This document shows, in pieces, positions 17,608 through 28,838 of a stretch of DNA of 64,000 nucleotides (position 1 is its first letter; each line of letters opens with the position of its first letter). The stretch lies in the NCBI RefSeq assembly GCF_015548375.1, contig NZ_JADMWW010000002.1, positions 62,001 through 126,000 on the forward strand. Reading direction: 5' to 3'. A program made the translations under genes and the position numbers. The DNA is from Collinsella aerofaciens. Its GTDB lineage: Bacteria > Actinomycetota > Coriobacteriia > Coriobacteriales > Coriobacteriaceae. The notes beneath the pieces were generated by a model. That model did not search any database. It was not told the DNA's origin and saw only the letters and a program-made list of their open reading frames with translations.

Positions 17608-18110
17608 TAGTTCTCCTCCTTGCCGGCGGCGGCGTCCTCAGCAGCCCACTTGGCCTCGAGAGCGGCCTCCTCAGCCATCTCCTTCTCGATGCGCTGCTCA
17701 GCGTTCTTGGCAGCAACAATCTTGGTCTTGATGGGAAGCTTGTGCTGTGCAAGACGCAGAGCCTCGCGAGCGACCTCCTCGGGAACACCCTTGACCTCGA
17801 ACATGATGCGGCCGGGCTTGACGACGGCCACCCACTCCTCGGGATTACCCTTACCAGAACCCATGCGAGTCTCGGCGGGCTTCTTGGTGATGGGCTTATC
17901 GGGGAAGATCGTGATGTAGACACGACCGCCACGCTTCATGTAGCGGGTCATGGCAATACGAGCGGCCTCGATCTGACGGTTGGTGATCCAATGGGCCTCG
18001 AGAGCCTGGATACCAAACTCGCCGAAATGCAGCTCGGTATTACCCTTGGCCTGGCCCTTCATGGAGCCACGCTGCACCTTGCGGTGAAGAATACGCTTAG
18101 GGGCAAGCAC
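17607..18110 (-). CDS. rplP: 50S ribosomal protein L16 (uL16), extended
   Basis: 167 residues, starting at GTG 18110, which overlaps the rpsC TAG by one base. The core matches L16 ([35 protein letters not shown]). The family is usually about 137-140 residues, so there is an Ala/Glu-rich C-terminal tail of about 27 residues. L16 organises the A-site side of the 50S subunit. Confidence 0.97.
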   Translation of the reverse strand: MLAPKRILHRKVQRGSMKGQAKGNTELHFGEFGIQALEAHWITNRQIEAARIAMTRYMKRGGRVYITIFPDKPITKKPAETRMGSGKGNPEEWVAVVKPGRIMFEVKGVPEEVAREALRLAQHKLPIKTKIVAAKNAEQRIEKEMAEEAALEAKWAAEDAAAGKEEN

Positions 18111-18820
18111 TACTGACCCCTCCTCTCGGAGTTACGACGACGAGGACGGGAAGAGCCCTCGAGTGCAGGGTTGGGAACAGGCTGGCCCGGGAGCTTCTCG
18201 CCCAGGTAGATCCAGACCTTCACGCCGCAAGCGCCCATGGTGGTGCTGGCGACAGCCGTGCCGTAGTCGATCTTGGCACGGAGGGTGTGCAGAGGCACGC
18301 GACCCTCGCGGTACCACTCACGACGGCCCATCTCGGCACCGCCGAGACGACCAGAGCACTGGATACGGATGCCCTTAGCGCCGGCCTTGCGGGCGGACTG
18401 GACAGCCTTGCGCATAGCGCGACGGAAGGCAACGCGGCCCTCAAGCTGCTCGGCGATAGACTGAGCAACGAGGTTGGCGTCGAGCTCGGGGCGCTTGATC
18501 TCGACAACGTCGACGGAGAGCTGGCCCTTGGAGACGCCAGCGACCTTCTCGAGCTCGGTGCGGAGGGTATCGATCTCGGCACCCTTCTTACCGATGACAA
18601 CGCCGGGGCGAGCAGTGAGGATGATGACCTTCACCTTGTCGCCAGCGCGCTCGATCTCGACGCGGGAGACAGCTGCGCGGGAAAGACGCTTCTCGAGGTA
18701 CTTGCGGATCTCGAGATCGTTACCGAGGGTCTTAGCGTAATCCTTCTCTGCGAACCAGCGGGAGCGCCAGTTCTCGGTGATGCCAAGACGGAAGCCGGTG
18801 GGGTAGACTTTCTGACCCAT
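18110..18820 (-). CDS. rpsC: 30S ribosomal protein S3 (uS3)
   Basis: 236 residues. N-terminal [14 protein letters not shown] domain with [16 protein letters not shown], and C-terminal S3 domain. It lines the mRNA entry channel. The tail is basic ([14 protein letters not shown]). Six bases separate it from rplV. Confidence 0.98.
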   Translation of the reverse strand: MGQKVYPTGFRLGITENWRSRWFAEKDYAKTLGNDLEIRKYLEKRLSRAAVSRVEIERAGDKVKVIILTARPGVVIGKKGAEIDTLRTELEKVAGVSKGQLSVDVVEIKRPELDANLVAQSIAEQLEGRVAFRRAMRKAVQSARKAGAKGIRIQCSGRLGGAEMGRREWYREGRVPLHTLRAKIDYGTAVASTTMGACGVKVWIYLGEKLPGQPVPNPALEGSSRPRRRNSERRGQ

Positions 18821-18826
18821 ACAGCT

Positions 18827-19198
18827 TTACGCCTCCTTTCGAGGAGCAACGACGACGGTGATGTGGGAAGTACGCTTCAGAATGCGAGAAGCGGAACCCT
18901 TGGCGCGGGGACGGATGCGCTTAAGCGTCGGACCCTCGTCAACATAGGCAGCGGCGACAACCAGGTTGTCGGCACGCAGACCGTTGTTGTTCTCGGCGTT
19001 CGCAACGGCGGAACGGAGAACCTTCTCGACATCCACGGCGACGGCGCGGTCGCAGAAGTGGAGGATGTCGAAGGCCTGAGCGACAGGCTTGCGGCGGATC
19101 AGATCGACCACCAGGCGGGCCTTGCTGGGGGAAACACGCACGTACTTAGCGACGGCGCGAACCTCGGTGGCCTCAGTTTCAATAGACTTAGTTGCCAT
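18827..19198 (-). CDS. rplV: 50S ribosomal protein L22 (uL22)
   Basis: 123 residues. Family sequence [18 protein letters not shown] near the N-terminus. The beta-hairpin region that lines the exit tunnel ([20 protein letters not shown]) is intact, with no insertion of the kind associated with macrolide resistance. Confidence 0.97.
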   Translation of the reverse strand: MATKSIETEATEVRAVAKYVRVSPSKARLVVDLIRRKPVAQAFDILHFCDRAVAVDVEKVLRSAVANAENNNGLRADNLVVAAAYVDEGPTLKRIRPRAKGSASRILKRTSHITVVVAPRKEA

Positions 19199-19212
19199 TT
19201 ACGGTTAACCCC

Positions 19213-19473
19213 CTATTTGGCCTTGTGGCCACGGAACGTACGAGTCGGCGCGAACTCGCCGAGCTTGTGACCAACCATGGACTCGGTAACATACACGGGC
19301 ACATGCTTGCGGCCGTCGTGGACGGCGATGGTGTGACCAACCATCTCGGGGAAGATGGTGGACGCGCGGGACCAGGTCTTCACGACGTCCTTCTTGCCAG
19401 CCTCGTTCATCGCGGTGATACGCGAGAGAAGGCGAGTCTCCACGAACGGGCCCTTTTTGAGACTTCTGCTCAT
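19213..19473 (-). CDS. rpsS: 30S ribosomal protein S19 (uS19)
   Basis: 86 residues, starting [15 protein letters not shown], with the C-terminal [12 protein letters not shown] typical of S19. It binds the 30S head with S13. Standard operon position between rplB and rplV. Confidence 0.98.
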   Translation of the reverse strand: MSRSLKKGPFVETRLLSRITAMNEAGKKDVVKTWSRASTIFPEMVGHTIAVHDGRKHVPVYVTESMVGHKLGEFAPTRTFRGHKAK

Positions 19474-19505
19474 AAGTGCTTTCTCCTAAAACTCGGTATC
19501 CGAAA

Positions 19506-20333
19506 TTACTTCTTACGGCGACGAATGATGTGCTGGTTCGAGACCTTCTTCTTGCGCGTACGAAGGCCCTTCGTCGGCTTACCCCAGGGGGTAACGGAGG
19601 GACGACCAGAGGTGTGGTTCTTGCCCTCGCCACCGCCGTGCGGGTGGTCGACAGGGTTCATGACGGTACCGCGGACGGTCGGGCGCACGTTCATGTGACG
19701 CTTACGGCCGGCCTTGCCGATGACGATGTTGGAGTGATCGGCGTTGCCGACCTCACCGACGGTGGCGCGGCAGGTAACGAGGATGCGGCGCATCTCGGAG
19801 GAAGGCATACGGACGATAGCGTACTTGCCCTCCTTACCCATCAGCTGGCAGGAGTTACCGGCGGAACGGGCGATAGCAGCGCCCTTGCCCGGCTGGAACT
19901 CGACGGCGTGGATGAGCGTACCGACGGGGATGTCGGCGAGGGGCAGAGCGTTGCCCGGCTTGATGTCGGCGTCAGAACCGGACATGATGGTCTGACCGAC
20001 CTCGAGACCCTTGGGGGCCAGGATGTAGCGCTTCTCACCGTCAGCGTAGTGCAGCAGAGCGATGCGAGCGGAACGGTTCGGATCGTACTCGATCGTGGCA
20101 ACCTTGGCGGGCACGCCGTCCTTGTTGCGCTTGAAGTCGATCACGCGATAACGACGCTTCACGCCGCCGCCCTGGTGGCGGGTGGTGATGCGGCCGTTGT
20201 TGTTACGACCGGCCTTCTTGGGCAGGGGCTCGAGAAGAGACTTCTCGGGCTTGGTGCAGGTGATCTCGGAGAAATCGGAGATCGTCTGCCAACGCCTACC
20301 AGCGGAGGTCGGCTTAAGGTGCTTTACAGCCAT
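19506..20333 (-). CDS. rplB: 50S ribosomal protein L2 (uL2)
   Basis: 275 residues from ATG 20333 ([12 protein letters not shown]), chosen because AAAGG precedes it and other L2 proteins start here; an upstream in-frame ATG would add 25 residues. The conserved C-terminal loop with the peptidyl-transferase-associated histidine ([11 protein letters not shown]) is intact. The 179-bp gap upstream is highly structured. Confidence 0.97.
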   Translation of the reverse strand: MAVKHLKPTSAGRRWQTISDFSEITCTKPEKSLLEPLPKKAGRNNNGRITTRHQGGGVKRRYRVIDFKRNKDGVPAKVATIEYDPNRSARIALLHYADGEKRYILAPKGLEVGQTIMSGSDADIKPGNALPLADIPVGTLIHAVEFQPGKGAAIARSAGNSCQLMGKEGKYAIVRMPSSEMRRILVTCRATVGEVGNADHSNIVIGKAGRKRHMNVRPTVRGTVMNPVDHPHGGGEGKNHTSGRPSVTPWGKPTKGLRTRKKKVSNQHIIRRRKK

Positions 20334-20512
20334 TACAATCCCTTTCAATAGGAATCCGTTAGCCATCGCAGACAGGGATTCGAGGTTCTGCCTCGGGTGC
20401 GATGACACCGGACGTATACACGGTTCCGGGCGTGTCCATTTTATACGCCCAAAACCTTGAGCTCTCGCCTCCCCTATTTGGGAGGCATGAGCTCACTCAA
20501 CAGCAGCGAGTC
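20334..20512 (-). promoter_or_regulatory. Structured 179-nt gap before rplB, with possible internal promoter
   Basis: Reading along the minus strand there is a strong hairpin GAGCTC..GCCTCCC/GGGAGGC..GAGCTC (about 20459-20494), then GGGCGT/ACGCCC with an AT-rich TATAAAAT inside. A block with GGACACGCCCG and CCGTGTATAC (20414-20437) follows; it is shared with the rplC leader. Then ATCGCA...TGCGAT encloses CGAGG/CCTCG. Such structure inside an S10 operon suggests an internal promoter or a cis-regulatory RNA for rplB and the genes after it. Confidence 0.55.
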
Positions 20513-20800
20513 TTAGGCCTGGTTGCCAAAGACCTCGATGGTGTCGCCCTCGGCCAGCGTGACGATGGCCTTCTTCCAAGAACGGGTCTTGCCGGCGACA
20601 TAGCGCACGCGCTTGGTCTTGGGCTTGACCGTCAGGGTGTTCACGCGAACGACCTTGACGCCGAAGATCTCCTCGACAGCGTCCTTGATCTGATACTTGT
20701 TAGCATCCTTGGCGACCTCGAACGTGTACTTGTTCTGCTCCATACCGGAGAAGGAACGCTCGGACACGATCGGACGGATGATGATCTCGTGGGCGGTCAT
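20513..20800 (-). CDS. rplW: 50S ribosomal protein L23 (uL23)
   Basis: 95 residues. Family patterns RPIVSERSF and NKYTFEVAKDANKYQIKDAVEEIFGVKV. Located at the tunnel exit, docking site for trigger factor and SRP. Its start directly abuts the rplD stop. Confidence 0.97.
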   Translation of the reverse strand: MTAHEIIIRPIVSERSFSGMEQNKYTFEVAKDANKYQIKDAVEEIFGVKVVRVNTLTVKPKTKRVRYVAGKTRSWKKAIVTLAEGDTIEVFGNQA

Positions 20801-21427
20801 TTATGCAAGCACCTCCCCGAAGTGAGCGGCGATGTCGGCGGGCATCAGCACGGCGTTGTTGTTGACGAGATCGTAGGTGTTGGCCTCGTCGGCAGTGATG
20901 ATGAACGTCTTGGGAATGTTGCGGAACGACAGGTAGGCGTTGACGTCCTCATCGCGAACGATGATGGTCAGACGCTTGCCCTCAAGGCCGAGAGCCTTGA
21001 GCATGGCGACGGCAGCCTTGGTGGAAGGCTTCTCGAAGCCGTAGTCGTCGACGAGCACGAGCTCGCCATCGGCCAGCTTGGCGGACAGCGCGGAGCGCAT
21101 AGCCAGCTTGACCTCCTTGTTGTTCATACGCTTAGCGTAGGAACGGGGCTTGGGGGCGAAGACAACGCCACCGTGACGCCACTGGGCAGCACGGATGGAA
21201 CCCTGGCGGGCACGGCCGGTGCCCTTCTGACGCCAAGGCTTCTTGCCGCCACCGGAAACCTCAGAGCGGCCCTTAGCGGACTGGGTGCCCTGACGCCAAG
21301 AGGCCATCTGGCACTTGACGATGTGGTGCATAACGTGGATGTTCGGCTCGATGCCGTACACCTCAGCGGCGAGCTCGGCCTCGGCGACCTTCTTGCCCTC
21401 GCTGTTCTTTACTTCAAACTTTGCCAT
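20801..21427 (-). CDS. rplD: 50S ribosomal protein L4 (uL4)
   Basis: 208 residues. The tunnel loop is recognisable (KKPWRQKGTGRARQGSIR). In E. coli L4 also represses its own operon through the S10 leader. Here the operon lacks rpsJ and that leader, so any autoregulation would need another site (see the gap at 20334-20512 and the rplC leader). Confidence 0.97.
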   Translation of the reverse strand: MAKFEVKNSEGKKVAEAELAAEVYGIEPNIHVMHHIVKCQMASWRQGTQSAKGRSEVSGGGKKPWRQKGTGRARQGSIRAAQWRHGGVVFAPKPRSYAKRMNNKEVKLAMRSALSAKLADGELVLVDDYGFEKPSTKAAVAMLKALGLEGKRLTIIVRDEDVNAYLSFRNIPKTFIITADEANTYDLVNNNAVLMPADIAAHFGEVLA

Positions 21428-21473
21428 TTAAGTGTTCTCCTTGGTATGACGCTGGGCTAAATGGGCTGGGCCC

Positions 21474-22094
21474 TTAGGCCATACGGATGGCGACGAGACC
21501 ATTCTTGGCACCCGGGACAGCGCCCTTGACCAAGATGAGGTTCTGCTCGGCATCGATGCGGACAACGGAAAGGTTCTTGACGGTAACGCGCTCGTTACCC
21601 ATGTGACCGGCCATCTTGACGCCCTTGAGGACGCGCGCAGGATAGGCGCACTGACCGATAGAACCGGGGTGACGCTGGAAGTGAGAACCATGCGTCATAG
21701 GACCGCGGCGCTGACCCCAGCGCTTGATGCGACCCTGGAAGCCCTTACCCTTGGAGGTACCGATGACGTCGACCTTCTCGACATCAGCGAAATCAGCGAC
21801 GGTGACGACCTCGCCGACCTTGTGCTCCTCGCCGTTCTCGACGCGGACCTCACGAAGGAAGCGAACAGGCTCGACGCCAGCCTTGGCGAAGTGACCAGCC
21901 ATGGGCTTGTTCACGTTCTTGGCCTTGATGTCGCCGAAACCGATCTGGACGGCGTCATAGCCGTCGGTTGCCTGAGTTTTAACCTGCGAGACAGCGCAGG
22001 GGCCAGCCTGGATGACCGTGACGGGAACGACGTTGTCGTCCTCGTCCCAAACCTGGGTCATGCCAATCTTGCGGCCGAGAATCATGCTGATCAA
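21474..22094 (-). CDS. rplC: 50S ribosomal protein L3 (uL3)
   Basis: 206 residues, first gene of the operon. The proposed start is TTG 22094, because GGGA lies 7-8 nt upstream and the resulting N-terminus has the usual length before [14 protein letters not shown] 22085 is the alternative. The conserved loop reaching towards the peptidyl transferase centre ([14 protein letters not shown]) is present. The leader upstream (22095-22353) contains a possible promoter TTGTCA-N16-TACAAG and the shared block at 22279-22302. Confidence 0.95.
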   Translation of the reverse strand: MISMILGRKIGMTQVWDEDDNVVPVTVIQAGPCAVSQVKTQATDGYDAVQIGFGDIKAKNVNKPMAGHFAKAGVEPVRFLREVRVENGEEHKVGEVVTVADFADVEKVDVIGTSKGKGFQGRIKRWGQRRGPMTHGSHFQRHPGSIGQCAYPARVLKGVKMAGHMGNERVTVKNLSVVRIDAEQNLILVKGAVPGAKNGLVAIRMA

Positions 22095-22278
22095 GATATG
22101 ATCCCAACTCTCGCGTGGTCTTGGGACAATGCGTACACCACCGAGCGTACGCCCCTAGAGGACCACTACTTACACGACGTGCTCCCCAGTCTTGTATTTC
22201 GCCCGGACTACCTGACAACCCTATTAAGCAGGCATTTTGTCCAGCCAGAATACTCCCCTGGTTTCACACAGCTGTTTA

Positions 22279-22302
22279 GTATACACGGCTGCGGGCGTAT
22301 CC
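22279..22302 (-). promoter_or_regulatory. Shared r-protein leader block, rplC copy
   Basis: On the minus strand GGATACGCCCG is followed by CCGTGTATACT, about 190 nt before rplC. It matches the rplB gap (20414-20437) at 21 of 24 positions, and its first half recurs before rpsL (39553-39576). TATACT could be a -10 element. Whether this is a promoter or a protein-binding site is unknown. Confidence 0.5.
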
Positions 22303-22353
22303 ATCGAGATTCATATTTCACTCACATTGTTTACGCAGGTAAAGTGCGTGGCA

Positions 22354-22518
22354 CGTTCCCAGTGTGCGGCGGAGGGGGCGGGCCTGAGACATATTAAGGT
22401 TGCTGCTCTACAGTCCTGCTCACGACGGAGAGCACATTAAGTGCTCTCCTGTTCGTGCGGAACTCGCGACAACCTTAATATGTCTCAGGCCCGCCCCCTC
22501 CGCCGCACACTGGGAACG
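22354..22518 (-). repeat. Conserved-core long inverted-repeat element, copy 1 (upstream of rplC)
   Basis: Perfect 49-bp arms at 22354-22402 and 22470-22518 enclose a 67-nt core (22403-22469). The core contains an inner helix CACGA/TCGTG and a hairpin GGAGAGCAC-ATTAA-GTGCTCTCC. The core is nearly identical to copy 2 (39636) and related to copy 3 (52466), but the outer arms are unrelated in sequence. The element lies between the 3' end of the phosphatase gene and the rplC leader. There is no U-tract next to the arms. Confidence 0.85.
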
Positions 22519-22553
22519 CCACGTTGATGTCTGCTAAACCTTGCTCGCTCAGG

Positions 22554-23174
22554 CTAATGACTTTGTTGGGGGTCCACAATTTGTTGCAAGGTGAACTTGC
22601 ATTGGGGCGTATCGTCCTCTTCTCGCGCATCGTCAAAACCGAAGATCATGATGGCGCAGTTGGGGAGTTTTGTTGGGAGCTCAAAGCCCTCTGGGGCTGC
22701 GGCCTTGATAAATTGGCGGCTGACGCTGCCGTGGCTTACTGCTAGGAGGGTTTCGATGCCCTCGGAGCCCATGAGATTGGTGAGGGCGCCTACCATGCGT
22801 TCTTGCAGTGCGCGGCTTCCTTCTCCTCCGAAGGGGACCAGGTCCTCGCCCGGATCCCAAACGTCGGTGGGCAGGGCGTCGTGGGGGCCTTCTTCGAAGG
22901 TGCCGTAGCTGCGCTCGATAATGCCTTCACAGGGCTCGACTGCGGCGTCCGGACCGAGGAGTTCGCATGCGACAAGACTTGCCGTGTCCATGGCTCGGCC
23001 TAAGGGTGATGAGACTACTTTGTCGGGGACGACGCCATGGACCTTGAGCCATGCGGCGGCTGTCTGTGCCTGTTGACGACCCAAATTGGTGAGCGGTGAA
23101 TCGCAGCGACCCTGGACGAGCTTTTTGACGTTGAATTCCGTCTGGCCGTGGCGGAGCAGATACAGCTTCTTCAT
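22554..23174 (-). CDS. Histidine phosphatase family protein (phosphoglycerate mutase-like)
   Basis: 206 residues from ATG 23174 after GGGGAG. The catalytic LYLLRHGQTEFN motif is at the N-terminus (RHG histidine about residue 9) and the second catalytic histidine is in VSHGSVSRQF. The length suits small phosphatases (GpmB/CobC-like), not dPGM. Phosphatase on a small metabolite is the best call; the substrate is not predictable. 39 bp downstream of the CDF gene, possibly co-transcribed. Confidence 0.85.
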   Translation of the reverse strand: MKKLYLLRHGQTEFNVKKLVQGRCDSPLTNLGRQQAQTAAAWLKVHGVVPDKVVSSPLGRAMDTASLVACELLGPDAAVEPCEGIIERSYGTFEEGPHDALPTDVWDPGEDLVPFGGEGSRALQERMVGALTNLMGSEGIETLLAVSHGSVSRQFIKAAAPEGFELPTKLPNCAIMIFGFDDAREEDDTPQCKFTLQQIVDPQQSH

Positions 23175-23213
23175 AGTCTCCCCTTCTGTATAACTTGCTT
23201 TGCCGGCACAGCC

Positions 23214-24368
23214 CTACTCGTGGGTATGCCCTACGTAGTCTTCGTCGATCGTAATCTTGGCAATCGACTTGGGATATTCCGATTCGACCCGTTGTGCCAG
23301 CGTGTGCTTTACGTCTTCGGCACTCATCTGCAGGTCCGAGGGTCGCACGCAGTCAAAGATCACATTGGTGTGCGTGGGGCCCGGCACGCAACGCAAATCG
23401 TGAATCGAAAGGCGTCTATCGATCTCCTGGGCCATAGCGTTGATGCACAGGCGCATGCTCGCCACATTTGAATCGTCGGTCACGATGGGATCGTAATGGA
23501 GCGTGACGATCATGCCGTCTTCATCCCTAAACGACTGCTCGATGTTATCGAGCGTGTCGTGACTTTCCAACGGGCTGTCCTCGGCCGCCATCTCGGCATG
23601 CGCACTTGCAAACTTCCTGCCCGGGCCGTAGTCGTGAACCATCAAATCGTGAACGCCCAAAACGCCGGGATAGCTCATGATCTTGTCTCGAATGTGCTTG
23701 ACCAGCTTAGGATCGGGCGACTGGCCCAAAAGCGGGCTCACCGTATCCTGGATGAGCTCAAAACCGCTCCAGCCAATATAAGCGCCAACGGCAAGGCCGA
23801 CCCATGCATCAAGATTGATGTGCGTCACCTGCGAAACAATTGCGCACGCCAGCACGGCGCCCGTGGCAAGGACATCGTTCTTGGAATCCTGCGCGGTCGC
23901 ATGCAGCGTCTCGGACTCAATGCGATCGCCGAGCTTTTGGTTGAGGGCCGCCATCCAGAGCTTTACGACCATCGAAAGCACTAGAACTGCCACCAGGGCA
24001 AGCGAGAACTCGACAGGTTCGGGGTGGATGACGCGCTCGACCGAGGACTTCACCAGCTCAACGCCAATCAGCAGCACGAGCGCCGCCACGACCAGACCCG
24101 AGAGATACTCATAGCGACCGTGGCCGTAAGGATGCTCGGGGTCGGCCGGCTTGCTCGCCAGCTTAAAGCCCAGCACGCTCACGATATTCGAGCTGGCATC
24201 GGACAGGTTGTTCATGGCATCCGCCACGATCGAAACCGATCCCGACAGCACGCCAATTGCGCCCTTTGCAGCGCATAGTGCCACATTGGCGAGAATACAC
24301 ACCACGCCCGTCAACGTGCCCACGCGCGCACGGTCGCCCTGCGCACGCTTAACAATCCACTCAACCAT
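23214..24368 (-). CDS. Cation diffusion facilitator transporter
   Basis: 384 residues. About six membrane helices in the first 210 residues. The metal site DAMNNLSDASSN is in helix 2 and a second HxxxD-type site is in helix 5 (HATAQDSKNDV). The extended cytoplasmic domain of about 170 residues is longer than usual, with a histidine-containing tail (VGHTHE). CDF proteins export Zn, Mn, Fe or Co using proton exchange. The metal cannot be fixed from sequence. Confidence 0.9.
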   Translation of the reverse strand: MVEWIVKRAQGDRARVGTLTGVVCILANVALCAAKGAIGVLSGSVSIVADAMNNLSDASSNIVSVLGFKLASKPADPEHPYGHGRYEYLSGLVVAALVLLIGVELVKSSVERVIHPEPVEFSLALVAVLVLSMVVKLWMAALNQKLGDRIESETLHATAQDSKNDVLATGAVLACAIVSQVTHINLDAWVGLAVGAYIGWSGFELIQDTVSPLLGQSPDPKLVKHIRDKIMSYPGVLGVHDLMVHDYGPGRKFASAHAEMAAEDSPLESHDTLDNIEQSFRDEDGMIVTLHYDPIVTDDSNVASMRLCINAMAQEIDRRLSIHDLRCVPGPTHTNVIFDCVRPSDLQMSAEDVKHTLAQRVESEYPKSIAKITIDEDYVGHTHE

Positions 24369-24446
24369 CTACATCCGCCCCCACGATGCTATCTATATAT
24401 CTATTGCTCAAACGGATTGTAGTGTAGCCACTTTGTCCCCCAGATA

Positions 24447-24480
24447 CAAAAAGGCCGCAACCCACATGGGCCACGACCTT
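24447..24480 (-). terminator. Terminator of the orphan EIIC gene
   Basis: On the minus strand AAGGTCGTGGCCC pairs with GGGTTGCGGCCTT, with G.U pairs, followed by TTTTG. It lies about 40 bp past the EIIC stop. Confidence 0.75.
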
Positions 24481-24485
24481 GGAAT

Positions 24486-24512
24486 GTGACATGCAGGACT
24501 GTCCCTTTGTCG
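24486..24512. repeat. GGGACAG-core palindrome, copy 4 (after EIIC)
   Basis: TGACATGCAGGACTGTCCC, with short GACA/TGTC arms. It closely matches the copy on the other side of the EIIC gene (25752-25776), so the pair brackets that gene. Confidence 0.55.
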
Positions 24513-24518
24513 ATCGAT

Positions 24519-25733
24519 TTATGCGCTTGCTTCGGCCGCGCTCTTCGAGGTTTCGGGCAAATCGGCTCCGTCTTCTGCCGCCCGCCCCTTCGCCGGCACC
24601 ACGCCAAAGCAGTAGCTCAGCGCCGCAGACACCGCAAATGCCACACCGCCGGCAGCGCAGCACCACAGCAGGTTCGAGATGCCGCCCGTGGCAAAGCCAA
24701 TGACCATAAGGACATTCGTCATGCCGATGGTATAGGCCGTAACGTGGCCCACGGCCGCAACAAGGCCTCCGACGGCGCCGCCAATGGCCATGCACGTCAG
24801 GCACCTGCCATATTTAAAGCCGCAACCGTACAGCGCCGGCTCGCTTACGCCGCCAAGAACACCCGAGATTGAATAGCCCAGCATGAGCGCCTTCTCGTCC
24901 TTATCCGCAACGCGAAGCGACGCGCCAAAGGGCATGCCCCAAACGGCGAACGTTGCCATCGTCGCGGCGATCAGGATGCACGAATCCGTTCCCACACTCA
25001 TAAACTGCGCATAGGCGAGCGATAGGACAACGTTGCTGACGCCGGCGATCTTTAGGAACTCCCAGCCCGCAGCAAGCCCCATGAGCGTGAGCAGCGACAC
25101 GATGCCACCGGAATTGCCAAGCATAAACATAAGCTGGCCCAACAGCATGCCCAGATAGCTGCCCGCCGGTGCCGTAATACACAGCGAAACCGGAACCATG
25201 ACAAGCATGGTCGCAAACGGAACAAACGAAAACGCCACGGCCCTAGGGATAACGCGCTTAAAGAAACACTCCACTCGCCATAGCACAGGCACCGAAAGGA
25301 GAACTGGAATAACAGTCGTCGTGTAATCGTTGACCGGCGCGGGAAGCAGACCATACACGGAAGTCATCGATGCCCCCGTCGTCGATGCGGCATCGACGAG
25401 CTTGAGCAGATCGGGCGCAATCAATACGCCGCCCAGCATCATACCCAGCTGCTCCGAGCAACCGAGCTGGCGGGCGGCCGCCCAACCAAGATAGATGGGC
25501 AAAAAGTAGTAGCCGGCGTTATAGAGCCAACTGTAGAACAGGCGATAGATTTCGGAATCGGCAGACCACAGGCCCAGCATGCCTTCGCCCATAATGACGG
25601 CGACGGTGCGGAACAACGCCGCGCAGACAATAAACGGCAGCGCCGACATCATGCTTTTGGACAGATAATCGACCACGGCCATGGCGTTTGATGAAACCGA
25701 CGTTGTAAACGAGGTGTTAGAAACTTGTAGCAT
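24519..25733 (-). CDS. PTS EIIC membrane subunit, glucose/beta-glucoside superfamily, without EIIA or EIIB
   Basis: 404 residues from ATG 25733, preceded by AAAGG; the open frame extends 100 residues upstream but those codons overlap accDA and are not EIIC-like. Hydrophobic throughout, with the family pieces GGVLIAPDL, PVLLSVPVLWRVECFFK and GVSEPALYGCGFKYGR (a GITEPALYG-type motif). No phosphocysteine EIIB or EIIA domain is attached. The separate EIIA-Glc at 61978 could supply one missing part. The C-terminus is an Ala/Glu-rich tail. Sugar unknown; a non-PTS transporter role is also possible. Confidence 0.78.
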   Translation of the reverse strand: MLQVSNTSFTTSVSSNAMAVVDYLSKSMMSALPFIVCAALFRTVAVIMGEGMLGLWSADSEIYRLFYSWLYNAGYYFLPIYLGWAAARQLGCSEQLGMMLGGVLIAPDLLKLVDAASTTGASMTSVYGLLPAPVNDYTTTVIPVLLSVPVLWRVECFFKRVIPRAVAFSFVPFATMLVMVPVSLCITAPAGSYLGMLLGQLMFMLGNSGGIVSLLTLMGLAAGWEFLKIAGVSNVVLSLAYAQFMSVGTDSCILIAATMATFAVWGMPFGASLRVADKDEKALMLGYSISGVLGGVSEPALYGCGFKYGRCLTCMAIGGAVGGLVAAVGHVTAYTIGMTNVLMVIGFATGGISNLLWCCAAGGVAFAVSAALSYCFGVVPAKGRAAEDGADLPETSKSAAEASA

Positions 25734-25751
25734 GGAACGCCTTTCCCAATA

Positions 25752-25776
25752 TGACATGCGGGCTGTCCCCCTGTCA
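25752..25776. repeat. GGGACAG-core palindrome, copy 5 (overlaps the accDA stop)
   Basis: TGACA (25752-25756) and TGTCA (25772-25776) enclose GGGGGACAG in minus-strand sense. The right arm includes the accDA stop codon. It may act as a terminator-like boundary between the fab operon and EIIC. Confidence 0.55.
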
Positions 25777-27484
25777 CATCGTGCGGTACTGACCGATTGC
25801 GCGGTACTTTTCGTAGCGAAGGTTTGTGAGGGTCGCGTCGTCGAGCTGCCCAAGCGCATCGAAGGCATCAAATGCCGAGGACATGACGGCACCGGCGATC
25901 TCCTCATGCGACAGGCCCTTATCGTCAACAATGCCGTCAATGATGCCGAGCGCCAGCAGATCGGGGGCCGTGAGCTTAAGCGCCTCGGCGGCCTCATTCG
26001 CGCGCTCGGTATCCTTCCACAGGATCGACGCACAGGCCTCGGGGCTCACGACCGAATAGGCCGAGCTCGAGAGCATCAGGATGCGGTCGGCCACGGACAG
26101 CGCCAGCGCGCCACCAGAGCCGCCCTCGCCTGTCACCACCGAGACAATCGGCGTCTTAAGGCCGCTCATCTCCATGAGGTTCTGGGCAATCGCCTCACCC
26201 TGGCCGCGTTCCTCGGCACCGATGCCGCAAAACGCGCCCGAAGTATCGACCAGGCACAGAACCGGTCGACCAAACTTTTCGGCCTGGCGCATCAGGCGAC
26301 GCGCTTTGCGGTAGCCCTCGGGATGTGCCATACCAAAGTTGCGACGCATGCGCTCTTTGGTCGTGGTGCCGCGCTCGATGGCGATGACCGTTACGGGGCG
26401 TCCGTCTTTCCAGCCAATGCCAGCCACCACAGCAGCGTCGTCGCCAAAGTAGCGGTCGCCGTGCAGCTCCACAAATCCATCCAGGCCCAGCGAGATCATC
26501 TCGCCTGCCGTGGCGCGATCTGCCGAGCGGGTCTGCTTGACAATCTCGAGCGCGGTTTTTGGTGCGGCCGAGCGCTTGAACAAGTGTCCCAGCTTTTTGC
26601 CGCGGCGACCCGTATGCACGATCTCATGCGGTGCCCCCAGGCCGGGCGCGTGCCCTTCGTGCAGCGCCAGCAGCTCGCCTACCGTGAGCGCAATCTCGCC
26701 ACGCGGAACAACGGCATCGCAAAAGCCGTGCTCCAGCAAAAACTCGGAGCGCTGGAATCCCTTGGGCAGGCGCTTGTGCATGTTCTGCTCGATCACGCGC
26801 GGGCCGGCAAATGCCGTCAGGGCATCGGGCTCGGCCAGGATAATATCGCCCTCCATGGCAAAGCTCGCGGTTACGCCTCCGGTCGTGGGGTCAGTGAGCA
26901 CCGTGATATACAGGCCGCCCGCCTCGCTATGGCGCCTAACCGCCGCAGAAATCTTGGCCATCTGCATGAGCGAGGTCACGCCCTCCTGCATGCGGGCGCC
27001 ACCCGATACGGTAAAGCCAACGACCGGCAGTCCCAGCTCGGTCGCACGCTCAAATGTGCGGCAGATCTTCTCGCCCACCACGGAACCCATCGAGCCCATC
27101 ATAAAGTTGGCGTCCATAAAGAAGAGCGCCGTATCGCAACCGCAGATTTTGCCCTTGCCGCACACAACGGCATCGCGCTCGCCCGAACGTTCGCTCACGC
27201 TCTTGAGCTTGTCGGCATAGCCGGGAAACGAAAGGAAGTCCTCCGGCGCCAGACTGGCATCCCATTCCTCAAACGTGCCCTCGTCAATCGTCATGTGCAT
27301 GCGGTCGCGCCCGCTCACGCGAAAGTGTTTGCCGCAACGAGGGCAGACCTCGAGGTTGTCGTGCAGGCGCGCCTCATCGATCACGCGGCGGCACTCCGGG
27401 CACTTGATAAACACGTGGCGCGCGGGAAACTCGGCGCACGACTCGGTCATCGGTCCCTCGAGAACGTTGACCGTCTTCGCTTTT

Positions 27485-27498
<14 letters not shown>
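25774..27498 (-). CDS. accDA: Acetyl-CoA carboxylase carboxyltransferase, beta-alpha fusion (AccD-AccA)
   Basis: 574 residues. The N-terminal half is AccD: zinc ribbon CPECRRVID...CPRCGKHF (about residues 33-55) and the crotonase-like core with TVSGGARMQEG. The C-terminal half is AccA: ERGTTTKERMRRNFG, VDTSGAFCGIGAEERGQG and VTGEGGSGGALAL. The two halves are separate genes in most bacteria. The enzyme transfers CO2 from carboxybiotin to acetyl-CoA, giving malonyl-CoA. The start (27498, or 27492) overlaps the accC stop, so translation is coupled. Last gene of the fatty-acid operon. Confidence 0.95.
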
Positions 27499-28828
<1,330 letters not shown>

Positions 28829-28838
28829 GAAGCCTTCC

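Noticed and set aside
22354..22518. Plain intrinsic terminator
   Set aside because: No U-run follows the long stem on either strand, and the conserved core is far more than a terminator loop needs.
25734..26033. N-terminal extension of the EIIC protein
   Set aside because: It overlaps accDA in another frame, has accDA-shadow composition and no membrane character; a ribosome site marks 25733.
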